Shown: piece by piece, positions 1 through 6,592 of the stretch
How positions within the stretch are numbered: position 1 is the first letter of the stretch
Layout: every line of letters begins with the position of its first letter
Source: UBA7803 sp041686955
Lineage (GTDB): Bacteria > Pseudomonadota > Gammaproteobacteria > Pseudomonadales > Azotimanducaceae
Assembly (NCBI GenBank): GCA_041686955.1
Contig: JAWLCV010000074.1
Location: forward strand, 1 to 20,200
Length of the DNA: 20,200 bases
Direction: 5' to 3'
Program-made: the position numbers and the translations under genes
The notes under the pieces: model-generated
The model's database searches: none
The model's input: the letters and a program-made list of their open reading frames with translations, nothing else
Told to the model about the DNA's origin: nothing

Positions 1-968
1 TGGGCCCCTACGCCCTGTACGGCAGTAAGCTGGTGGCGGCCTGTGTCGCTCACGGCACCCATTACTGCGACCTCACCGGCGAGGTGCCGTGGATGCGGCG
101 CATGATCGACATGCATCACGACCGCGCCCGGGAGACGGGCGCGCGCATCGTCCATACCTGCGGCTTCGACAGCATCCCTTCGGATCTCGGGGTGCTGTTC
201 CTGCAGCGCGAGATGCAGCGCCGGCACGGAGCGACCTGCGCCGAGGTCGAGTTCCGGGTCCGCGAGGCCCGCGGCGGCTTCAGCGGCGGCACCATCGCCA
301 GCATGCTCAACATGCTCGAAGAGGCCGAGCGCGATCCGGCGGTTCGCGCCCTGCTCGACGACCCCTATGGGCTGAACCCGGAGGGGGAGCGGCGCGGCCT
401 CGACCGGCCCGAGCGCCGGGTGCCCGAGTACGACGAGGAGTTCGGCGCCTGGGTCGCCCCGTTCATGATGGCGCCCATAAACACCAAGGTGGTGCGCCGC
501 AGCAACGCGCTCATGGGCTATCCCTACGGGCGCGAGTTCCGCTACGACGAGGGCATGCTCATGCCCTTCGGTATCTGGGGCCTGCCCCTGGCGGCCGGGG
601 TGAGCGCCGGCACGGCGGCCGTGTCGCTGGCCGCCTCCTTCGGCACGGTGCGGCGGGCCCTGGCGCGGGCGCTGCCGCGGCCGGGCCAGGGGCCGTCACG
701 GCGGACGCGGGAAGCGGGGTTCTACGTCATCGACCTGCTCGGCCGGCACCCGGACGATCCTGCCCGGCATCTGAAGGTGCGGGTGCAGGGCGATCGGGAC
801 CCGGGTTACGGCTCCACCTCGCGAATGCTGGGGGAAGCCGCCGTGTGCCTGGCCGTCGATCCGCTGGATTCCCCGGGCGGGGTTCTCACCCCGGCGGCGG
901 CCATGGGTGACGCCCTGATACGGCGCCTGCCGTTGCACGCCGGGGTCACCTTCGAGCCGCTGGACTGA
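1..968 (+). CDS. Saccharopine dehydrogenase-like / trans-acting enoyl reductase family oxidoreductase (5' end missing)
   Basis: The reading frame is open from base 3 to a TGA at 966-968, so about 321 C-terminal codons are visible and the N-terminal Rossmann nucleotide-binding half lies partly outside the window. The visible part begins GPYALYGSKLVAACVAHG, followed by HYCDLTGEVPW and TCGFDSIPSDLG (about bases 150-190). These stretches typify the family annotated as saccharopine dehydrogenase NADP-binding / trans-acting enoyl reductase, and related proteins act in lipid and polyketide reduction in mycobacteria. A hydrophobic glycine/alanine-rich stretch (about 560-650) could be membrane-associated. 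The substrate cannot be told; lysine metabolism is unlikely for this subgroup. The internal GTG at 33 is an ordinary codon, not a start. The next gene follows about 30 nt later. Confidence 0.8.
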   Translation, partial: GPYALYGSKLVAACVAHGTHYCDLTGEVPWMRRMIDMHHDRARETGARIVHTCGFDSIPSDLGVLFLQREMQRRHGATCAEVEFRVREARGGFSGGTIASMLNMLEEAERDPAVRALLDDPYGLNPEGERRGLDRPERRVPEYDEEFGAWVAPFMMAPINTKVVRRSNALMGYPYGREFRYDEGMLMPFGIWGLPLAAGVSAGTAAVSLAASFGTVRRALARALPRPGQGPSRRTREAGFYVIDLLGRHPDDPARHLKVRVQGDRDPGYGSTSRMLGEAAVCLAVDPLDSPGGVLTPAAAMGDALIRRLPLHAGVTFEPLD

Positions 969-990
969 GAGTGCCGTCGCGCAATTGCCG

Positions 991-996
991 TAGAAT
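991..996 (+). promoter_or_regulatory. Candidate -10 box upstream of the serine hydrolase
   Basis: TAGAAT matches five of six bases of the sigma70 -10 consensus. The surrounding 18 bases (985-1002, TTGCCGTAGAATGTGGCC) agree at 13 of 18 positions with the segment at 12898-12915 in front of the SDR gene. No good -35 box is seen at 16-18 bp. A start of transcription near 1003 would leave out the GTG at 997 and leave the strong Shine-Dalgarno at 1009-1015 as the first one in the message. Confidence 0.35.
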
Positions 997-2235
997 GTGG
1001 CCATCAGCAAGGAGGGATTCGCCATCAAACGACTCGACATCGTGCCTACGGACGTGAGCTTCTCGGATCTCCACCAACGCATGCAGTGGTACGTGGACGA
1101 GGAAATCCTCTCCTGCTGTGTCACCCTGGTGATGACGGGCACCGACGTGGTGGACTTTCGCACCTTCGGCTACATGGATCTGGAAACTCGGCGCCCGCTC
1201 GCCGAGGACGCCATCTTCCGTATGTACTCCAACACCAAGATCGTCACTTCGGTGGCGGCGATGATGCTCTACGAGCAGGGGGCCTTCAGCCTCGACGATC
1301 CGCTGTCGAAGTTCCTGCCGGCCTTCGCCGAGCCTGCGGTGCTGCGGCCGAACGCCGCCTCCATCGCCGACGTGGAGCCGCTGGCGGCCCCCATCACCAT
1401 GCGCCACGTGCTGAGTCACAGCGCCGGATTCTCCTACGGGTTCATCGAGCCCGACTCGGTGATCGACCAGGCCTACAACGCCGCGGGCGTGAATCCCCTG
1501 GCGAGCCCGGGCCTGACCCTGGAATCCTTGTGTGACGCGCTGGCGCGGCTGCCGCTGGCCTACCAGCCCGGCACCGATTGGCGCTACAGCCTGGCCACCG
1601 ACGTGCTGGCCCGGGTGGTGGAGGTGATCTCCAAGCAGCGGTTCGACGAGTTCCTGGAGGAACGCATCTTCGGGCCCCTCGGGATGCAGGACACCGATTT
1701 CCACGTGCCGGTCGAGAAGCAGGACCGGTTCACCACCATGTACGCGCCGGTGGACATCCTGGCGCCCATGAAGGGCGGCCTGGTGAAGGCGGACGATCCC
1801 CGGGAAGGGACCTACAGCCGCCCGCCGAGCCTGCTGTCCGGCGGCGGCGGTCTGGTCTCCACCGTCGGCGATTACGTGACGTTCCTGCGCGCCGTCATCA
1901 ACGAGGGCGAGTGGGACGGCGTGCGCCTGCTGCGTCCCGAGACGCTGCGGCTCATGCGCAGCAATGCGCTGCCCGTGGGTGTGGGAGTGCGCTTTCCCAT
2001 GTGGGAGCTGACGGAAACCGGTTTCGGCCTCGGCTTCGCCGTGAAGCTGGCTCCCGGGCCCGGCGAGCCGGAGTCGGCCACGGACGAGTATCACTGGGGC
2101 GGCATGGCAGGCACCCATAGCTGGATGGCTCCCCGGGCCGGCATCTGCGGAGTGTGTATGACCCAGCGCATGCCCGGCTTCTGGCACCCGTTCAGCCACG
2201 ATTTCAAGCGCATGGTCTATCAGAAGCTCGGCTGA
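997..2235 (+). CDS. Beta-lactamase-fold serine hydrolase (class C / esterase EstB-like)
   Basis: This is a serine hydrolase of the beta-lactamase / penicillin-binding-protein-like fold, which contains esterases, D-aminopeptidases and AmpC enzymes. Numbering from the GTG at 997 (412 residues), the SxxK nucleophile motif is S78-N-T-K81 within MYSNTK. The Tyr motif is Y197-S-L (WRYSLATDVL), and the third motif is HWGG at 366-369, replacing the KTG of true beta-lactamases as is common in esterase members. There is no signal peptide, so it is probably cytoplasmic. The GTG at 997 has no Shine-Dalgarno site. A near-perfect AAGGAGG at 1009-1015 instead points to ATC at 1024 as the initiation codon, giving about 403 residues. 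The membrane-protein gene starts 9 nt after the stop, so the two are probably cotranscribed. The substrate is unknown; antibiotic hydrolysis is not implied. Confidence 0.85.
   Translation: MAISKEGFAIKRLDIVPTDVSFSDLHQRMQWYVDEEILSCCVTLVMTGTDVVDFRTFGYMDLETRRPLAEDAIFRMYSNTKIVTSVAAMMLYEQGAFSLDDPLSKFLPAFAEPAVLRPNAASIADVEPLAAPITMRHVLSHSAGFSYGFIEPDSVIDQAYNAAGVNPLASPGLTLESLCDALARLPLAYQPGTDWRYSLATDVLARVVEVISKQRFDEFLEERIFGPLGMQDTDFHVPVEKQDRFTTMYAPVDILAPMKGGLVKADDPREGTYSRPPSLLSGGGGLVSTVGDYVTFLRAVINEGEWDGVRLLRPETLRLMRSNALPVGVGVRFPMWELTETGFGLGFAVKLAPGPGEPESATDEYHWGGMAGTHSWMAPRAGICGVCMTQRMPGFWHPFSHDFKRMVYQKLG
1009..1015 (+). promoter_or_regulatory. Strong Shine-Dalgarno that decides an unusual start
   Basis: AAGGAGG lies inside the reading frame that starts with GTG at 997, and 8 nt before an in-frame ATC at 1024-1026. 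No ATG, GTG or TTG lies at a suitable distance; the next in-frame GTG is at 1042, about 26 nt away. Either the gene begins with ATC, or a base was changed or miscalled in an original ATG. Confidence 0.55.
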
Positions 2236-2244
2236 GCCGGCGAC

Positions 2245-3228
2245 GTGAAGCGAGCGCCCAATCTGCTGTTCCGGGCCACCACCTGGCTGTTGGCGCTCGC
2301 TTGTTTCTACCTCGTCTACCAGCGCACGGAGGCGGCGGCGGAGCGGGCCGGGATGACCGTTGCCGGCTACCTGGCGCGCTTCTTCGGTGAGGCCGACTGG
2401 TTGGCGTGGCTCGGCCTGATGATTCCGTACTCGCTGTTCTTCTTCCTGGTGGACGCCCACGTCACCTGGCGGGTGGTACGCTGGTTCAACGCGCCGTCCC
2501 TGCGGTTCACCGACATGCTGCCGATCCGTGCCAGCGCCTACATCCTGTCGCTGGTGAACGAGCAGGTAGGCAAGGGAGCCATGTCGTTGTACCTGTACCG
2601 GCGTTACGGTGTGCCGGCCTGGCAGGCCGTCTCATCCATGCTGCTCTTGGGGCTGATGGAGATCTATCAGCTGCTGCTGTTCTCGAGCGTCGGCGTGCTC
2701 ACCGGCTACGAGGTGGTGCGCGCCGCGTCGGTGCGGCTTCCGCTGGACGTGATCCTCCCCGCCGTGTTCATCGGCGCCGTCGTCTATCTGCCACTCCACA
2801 TCGCCTACTTCCGCGGTCATCTGCTGCCCGGGACGCGGTTGCGCGGGCTGCCCGTGGTGCATGCGTTCCGTGAGGCGCGGCCCCGGCACTATCTGCTGGT
2901 GGTGGCCTTCAAGGCGCCCAACCTGCTGGCCGCCGTGGCCGTTTACACCCTGGCGCTCGCCCTGTTCAACGTGGACGTCGGCTTCGCGCAGATGCTCGCC
3001 TTTCTGCCGGTGATATTTCTCGCCGCCGCCCTGCCCCTGCCGTTCCACGCTGGCGCCCTGCTGCTGTGGACGGTGCTGTTTCCGGAATACCCGGAGGTGG
3101 GCGCCTTCAGCCTGGTGATGCACACCTTCTTCGTGCTGTTCAACGCGCTGATCGGCGTCCTGTTTCTGCCCCGGGCGAATCGGGAGCTATTCGGCGGCGC
3201 GCCAGAGCCGGAACCGATCGAGCATTGA
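2245..3228 (+). CDS. Polytopic membrane protein, flippase-like (LPG-synthase TM region type)
   Basis: The 327-residue product is strongly hydrophobic with about seven membrane segments, at roughly residues 7-25, 52-72, 128-155, 170-190, 218-244, 247-281 and 290-310. The stretch NEQVGKGAMSLYLYRRYG followed by PAWQAVSSMLL resembles the conserved region of the transmembrane flippase-like domain of the lysylphosphatidylglycerol synthase/AglD superfamily (compare the N..GE..R...L..R.G pattern). I infer this by pattern only, and a plain 'hypothetical membrane protein' is the safe label. The start is a GTG 9 nt after the serine-hydrolase stop with only a weak ribosome site, suggesting coupling. Its last 42 nt overlap the end of the phosphatidyltransferase gene on the other strand. 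A role in moving or anchoring lipids would fit that neighbour. Confidence 0.7.
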   Translation: MKRAPNLLFRATTWLLALACFYLVYQRTEAAAERAGMTVAGYLARFFGEADWLAWLGLMIPYSLFFFLVDAHVTWRVVRWFNAPSLRFTDMLPIRASAYILSLVNEQVGKGAMSLYLYRRYGVPAWQAVSSMLLLGLMEIYQLLLFSSVGVLTGYEVVRAASVRLPLDVILPAVFIGAVVYLPLHIAYFRGHLLPGTRLRGLPVVHAFREARPRHYLLVVAFKAPNLLAAVAVYTLALALFNVDVGFAQMLAFLPVIFLAAALPLPFHAGALLLWTVLFPEYPEVGAFSLVMHTFFVLFNALIGVLFLPRANRELFGGAPEPEPIEH

Positions 3229-3741
3229 CGTGACCGTGGAGACCACCAGCACCCAGGCGAGCGCCTCCACCGCGGCGTCGGACGGGCCGGGCAGGCCCAG
3301 GGCGTTGCGGTACACGGGAACGGCGGCGATCACGAAGTAGCCGATTCCGTTGGTCCGGCCCAGCCGGCTGCCGCGCAGGCGGCGGCCGCGGAGCGCATCC
3401 GAATCCGCCGCATACTGGATGAAGGCGGCGGCCACCAGCGCCGGCAGCAGCCAGGGCAGGTAGCCCTGCAGCCACAGGGCCGCCAGCAGGAGCGTGACGA
3501 AGGCGGCGTCGGTGGCATGATCGAGCAACGCCCCCAGGGGCGAGCTCTGTTCCAGGCGGCGTGCGAGCGGCCCGTCCAGCAGGTCGCTGACGATGGCCAG
3601 GGACAGCAGCAGCGCCGCACCCGTCCAGCGGCCCTGGTGGGCGAGCCAGGCGCAGGGCAGGGCGCCGAGCGCGCGCAGCGCCGTGAGGCCGTTGGCCCAG
3701 GTGAACCACGACGACGGCGTGGAGAGAGGAGGATGGCTCAT
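3187..3741 (-). CDS. CDP-alcohol phosphatidyltransferase family protein
   Basis: This is an integral membrane enzyme of 184 residues that would transfer a phosphatidyl (or related) group from a CDP-activated donor to an alcohol, as in phospholipid head-group synthesis. The complete family signature is present: D53-L-L-D56-G57-x2-A60-R61-x8-G70-x3-D74-x3-D78, read in SDLLDGPLARR and GALLDHATD. These four aspartates bind the metal ions. Hydrophobic segments follow at about 77-95, 98-120 and near the C terminus. The acceptor alcohol (glycerol-3-phosphate, inositol, another) cannot be decided. The gene is convergent with the membrane protein and shares 42 nt with it, and is divergent from the SDR gene with only 44 nt between their starts. 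Confidence 0.88.
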   Translation of the reverse strand: MSHPPLSTPSSWFTWANGLTALRALGALPCAWLAHQGRWTGAALLLSLAIVSDLLDGPLARRLEQSSPLGALLDHATDAAFVTLLLAALWLQGYLPWLLPALVAAAFIQYAADSDALRGRRLRGSRLGRTNGIGYFVIAAVPVYRNALGLPGPSDAAVEALAWVLVVSTVTSMLDRFRLWRAAE

Positions 3742-3785
3742 ATGTCGCCAGCATATCGCACAAAGAGCGGAGCCGGAGGCTGCCC

Positions 3786-4721
3786 GTGGTGAGCGGCGGT
3801 TCTGCGCCTGGAGGCCGAGGCCCGGCCGTCACCGGAGCCAACGGCCACCTCGGCCGGCGTTTGCTTCGGGCGCTCGCCTCCGAGGGGCCCGTGCGGGCCC
3901 TGGTCCGCTCCACGGATGCAGCCGAGCAGGTGCGCCGGCTCGGGCTGGGCGCATCGGTGGAGACCCGTATCGTCGACTACGCCGATCCGGACGGCCTGAC
4001 CGAAGCCCTGCGCGGCTGCACCGGCGTGGTTCATCTGGTGGGCATCATCCGGGAAAGCGCCGCCAACCGTTACGTGGACGCGCATCAGTCGACCTGTGCC
4101 GCCCTGGCGGCGGGGGCGGCGCGGGCGGGGGTGGCGCAGGTCGTGTACCTGAGCATCCTCGGCGCGGCGGAGGACTCCGCCAATGCCTGCCTGGCGTCCC
4201 GGGGCGCGGCCGAGCGCCTTCTCGCCCATGGCCCGGTGCCCGCGGCCGTGATTCGTGTGCCGATGGTGCTGGGGGAGGGGGATTTCGCCTGCCGCGCCCT
4301 GGCCGCGCGGGCCCGGCGGCGGGTGAACCTGGTATTGCGGGGGACGAGCCTGGAGCAGCCCATCTACGCCGGCGACGTGGTGGCCGCCATGATGCGGGCG
4401 CTGGATCTCGGCCGCAGCGCCGTGTTCGACCTGGCGGGCCCGGAGTCCCTGCCCCGGGCGGAGCTCACCCGGCGCGCCGCCGCCATCCTCGGCAGACGCA
4501 CCCGCGTGATCTCGTCGCCACAGGGCGCCGGGCGCGCCGTCGCCCGGGTGTTGGAGGCCGTGCTCGCGGAACCCCCCGTTACCCGGGCCATGCTCGGCGT
4601 GCTGGATCACGACGACTGCGTGGACAGCGAGCGGGCCGCGGATGCCCTGGGCATCACCTTGACGCCCCTGAACGAGACTCTGCGCCGCTGCCTGCACGAC
4701 GCCGGCGCCGGCGCGCATTGA
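3786..4721 (+). CDS. Atypical SDR / NAD(P)-binding epimerase-like protein
   Basis: The 311-residue protein has an N-terminal Rossmann fold with T16-G17-x2-G20-x2-G23 (VTGANGHLGRRLL), the TGxxGxxG pattern of extended/atypical short-chain dehydrogenases. It then has an NmrA/complex-I-NDUFA9-like layout (VRALVRS at the end of beta2, VVHLVGII, VVYLSILGA). No clear catalytic YxxxK is visible, so it may be a binding, regulatory or assembly protein, or act on ubiquinone or lipid chemistry as NDUFA9-like relatives do. The start is a GTG at 3786 (a second GTG follows at 3789), preceded by GGAGG at 3775-3779 with 6 nt spacing. It is divergent from the phosphatidyltransferase gene. Function is not assigned beyond the fold. 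Confidence 0.8.
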   Translation: MVSGGSAPGGRGPAVTGANGHLGRRLLRALASEGPVRALVRSTDAAEQVRRLGLGASVETRIVDYADPDGLTEALRGCTGVVHLVGIIRESAANRYVDAHQSTCAALAAGAARAGVAQVVYLSILGAAEDSANACLASRGAAERLLAHGPVPAAVIRVPMVLGEGDFACRALAARARRRVNLVLRGTSLEQPIYAGDVVAAMMRALDLGRSAVFDLAGPESLPRAELTRRAAAILGRRTRVISSPQGAGRAVARVLEAVLAEPPVTRAMLGVLDHDDCVDSERAADALGITLTPLNETLRRCLHDAGAGAH

Positions 4722-4776
4722 CCCGATCCGGCTGCCTCGGGTTTACTGATGCGGCTCTAGTGGATTTCGATGTGCC

Positions 4777-6307
4777 ATGAGACGCGCTCTCCTCATCGTT
4801 GCGTGGGTGGGCTTGTTCGCGCCCGCGGNNNNNNNNNNNNNNNNNNNNNNNNNNNNNNNNNNNNNNNNNNNNNNNNNNNNNNNNNNNNNNNNNNNNNNNN
4901 NNNNNNNNNNNNNNNNNNNNNNNNNNNNCCGCGGCGGACGCCGAGACCGCCGACCGTCTCCCGGGCCCCATGGCGCTGGCCGCGAAATCGTTGAAGCTTC
5001 CGGAGCAGGCCATCAGCGTCTGGGTGCAGAAGCTGGGCGCGGCGGCGCCGTTGCTCGCGGTTAACGCCGACCGGCCCCGCAACCCCGCCTCCGTCATGAA
5101 GCTCGTGACCACCTTCGCGGCCCTGGAGCGGCTCGGGCCCGCCTACCGCTGGCGCACGGAGGTCCATCTGGCGGCGGAACCGCGGCAGGGAACGGTGGCA
5201 GGCGACCTGTGGCTGCGCGGCTCCGGCGACCCCTACCTGGTCGCGGAAGAGTACTGGAAGCTGGCGGACGCGCTGCGAAAGCGCGGGGTGCAGCGGATCG
5301 AAGGGGACCTGGTTTTCGATACCTCCTTCTTCGAGCTGACCCCGGAAGATCCGGGGGCCTTCGACAACCAGCCGGACCGCGTGTACAACCTGCCGCCGCA
5401 TCCCCTGCTGGTGAACTTCAACGCCGTGCGCTTCATGGTCCAGACGGACGGGCAGACCGTGGCGGTGAGCCCGGACCCGCCCCTGCCGAACCTTCGCCTG
5501 GAGAATCGGCTGCGCCTGCACCAGGGCCCCTGCGGCGGCTACCAGCGGGGCGTGGCGGTGGCGATGCGGGACCCCGGGAGCCGGGACGAGGTGCTGCTGG
5601 AAGGCGCGTTTCCCACGGGCTGCCACCAATACGAGCTCACCCGCACGGTGCTGCAGCCGGAAAGCTATGCGTTCGGCCTGTTCGACCTCTACTGGCATCA
5701 GCTCGGCGGCGAGATGACCGGCCGCTGGCGCCTCGGTCCGGTGCCGGACCCGGCCGCGGAGCCTTTCCTGGTGCACTGGTCGCGGCCGCTGGGCGACGTG
5801 ATCCGGCTGGTCAACAAGTACAGCAACAACGTGATGACCCGGCATCTGGCGCTCACCGTCGGCGCCGAGGTGTTCGGCGCCCCCGCCACTGCGGACAAGG
5901 CCCGCGGCGCCATCTTCCAGACCCTCGAGGAGCGCGGTGTAGCCACAAAAGGCCTGCTCATGAGCAACAGCGCGGGCCTCTCCCGGGATTCCCGCATCAC
6001 CGCCCGCCAGCTCGCCGCCGTGCTGAACGCCGCCTGGCAGAGCCCCTTCATGCCCGAGTTCGTCTCGTCTCTCGCCATCCCGGGACTCGACGGAACCCTG
6101 CGCCGCCGGCTCCAGGGCAGCACCGCCGAAGGGCGCATGCATCTCAAGACCGGCACCCTCGACGACGTCTCCGCCATCGCCGGCTACGTGCTCCCCCGCT
6201 CCGGCGAGCGGCTGATCGTGGTGGCGCTCGTCAACGCCGAGCAGGCCCACCGCGGCCTGGGGGAGGACTTCGAGGACGTCCTGCTGCGCTGGGTGATGGA
6301 GTTCTAG
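4777..6307 (+). CDS. dacB: D-alanyl-D-alanine carboxypeptidase/endopeptidase PBP4 (peptidase S13), split by an N gap
   Basis: Periplasmic PBP4 removes terminal D-Ala and cleaves cross-links in peptidoglycan. All three penicilloyl-serine motifs are present: S-V-M-K at 5090-5101 (ASVMKLVTTFAAL), S-N-N at 5822-5830 (NKYSNNVMTRHL) and K-T-G at 6146-6154 (HLKTGTLDDVSAIAG). A long domain lies between the first two, as in S13 enzymes. The N terminus, MRRALLIVAWVGLFAPA, is a signal peptide. The reading frame changes across the 100 Ns at 4829-4928, but both contig ends carry CCGCGG. Merging that 6-bp overlap gives one frame reading FAPAADAETADRLPGP and a 474-residue protein, close to the 477 of the E. 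coli enzyme. I therefore treat it as an intact gene and not a frameshift. No strong ribosome site precedes the ATG. The TAG stop overlaps the duplicated target site of the inserted element downstream. Confidence 0.92.
4829..4928. other. Assembly gap (100 N), probably zero-length in reality
   Basis: Exactly 100 Ns separate ...GCGCCCGCGG from CCGCGGCGGACG.... The shared CCGCGG suggests the flanking contigs overlap by 6 bases. Collapsing it restores the dacB reading frame, signal peptide and expected length. Confidence 0.95.
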
Positions 6308-6314
6308 CGCCGCT
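6306..6314 (+). repeat. Left copy of 9-bp target-site duplication
   Basis: AGCGCCGCT immediately precedes the left terminal inverted repeat and is repeated exactly at 6577-6585, directly after the right one. It includes the last two bases of the dacB stop codon. The sequence is nearly self-complementary (AGCG-C-CGCT). Confidence 0.65.
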
Positions 6315-6431
6315 CGGGCCTCGGGGGTGGAGGAGAGGGTGACGTATCGGCGCCGCGCCTGGCCGGTGGAAATCGATCGCCGGCCTCGCGCAGCCCCCTC
6401 CCGGGGTCCCCTCGCTCCGCAGAGTTGCCGC

Positions 6432-6458
6432 CTCCATTGCCGCGGGGCGGCAATGGAG
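6432..6458. repeat. Perfect 12-bp hairpin inside the element
   Basis: CTCCATTGCCGC (6432-6443), loop GGG, then GCGGCAATGGAG (6447-6458) are exact reverse complements. The hairpin sits close to the symmetry centre of the palindromic element. No T-run follows, so it is not a classical intrinsic terminator. Confidence 0.85.
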
Positions 6459-6471
6459 ACGTCAATCAGCT

Positions 6472-6490
6472 GCCCGCGCGAAGCGCGGGC
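6472..6490. repeat. Perfect 8-bp GC-rich hairpin inside the element
   Basis: GCCCGCGC (6472-6479), loop GAA, GCGCGGGC (6483-6490). A C-GAA-G closing loop makes this a very stable, REP-like hairpin. Confidence 0.85.
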
Positions 6491-6576
6491 CTCGGCTGCG
6501 CGACAGTGGCCGGCGATCGCTTCCCACCGCCCACGCGCTTCGTCGTCGTCCTCACCTCTTCCACTCCCGAGGCCCG

Positions 6577-6585
6577 AGCGCCGCT
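6577..6585 (+). repeat. Right copy of 9-bp target-site duplication
   Basis: AGCGCCGCT is identical to 6306-6314. Removing the element and one copy leaves TAG-CGCCGCTGGGGGGC-TCA, so the dacB stop and the stop of the convergent esterase gene would have been only 14 nt apart before insertion. Confidence 0.65.
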
Positions 6586-6592
6586 GGGGGGC

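Larger units (their letters stand above)
6315..6576. mobile_element. MITE-like 262-bp palindromic insertion without transposase
   Basis: The ends are exact inverted repeats, CGGGCCTCGGG (6315-6325) and CCCGAGGCCCG (6566-6576). After one mismatch the pairing continues inward with GTGGA (6327-6331) and, less perfectly, to about 6344/6541. Two further internal pairs are exact: CGATCGCCGGCC (6374-6385) with 6508-6519, and TCGCGCAGCC (6386-6395) with 6494-6503. The middle holds two perfect hairpins (6432-6458 and 6472-6490). A 9-bp direct duplication flanks it on both sides. No credible coding sequence is inside. Terminal inverted repeats plus target duplication with no transposase is the definition of a miniature inverted-repeat element. 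It would need a full-length relative elsewhere in the genome to move. As transcribed RNA it would fold into a large branched structure and could also end transcription from both convergent genes. Confidence 0.65.

Noticed and set aside
946..2460. 504-codon minus-strand open frame
   Set aside because: It lies opposite the well-supported serine hydrolase and its composition is that of a GC shadow.
4829..4928. Frameshift or pseudogene status of dacB
   Set aside because: The frame change is set by an arbitrary 100-N placeholder; merging the shared CCGCGG restores the frame.
4793..6250. Minus-strand open frame across the first gap
   Set aside because: It is antisense to dacB, whose three catalytic motifs are clear, and continuity through Ns is meaningless.
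6432..6490. Intrinsic terminators at the two perfect hairpins
   Set aside because: Neither hairpin is followed by a T-run on either strand, so they are reported as repeats only.
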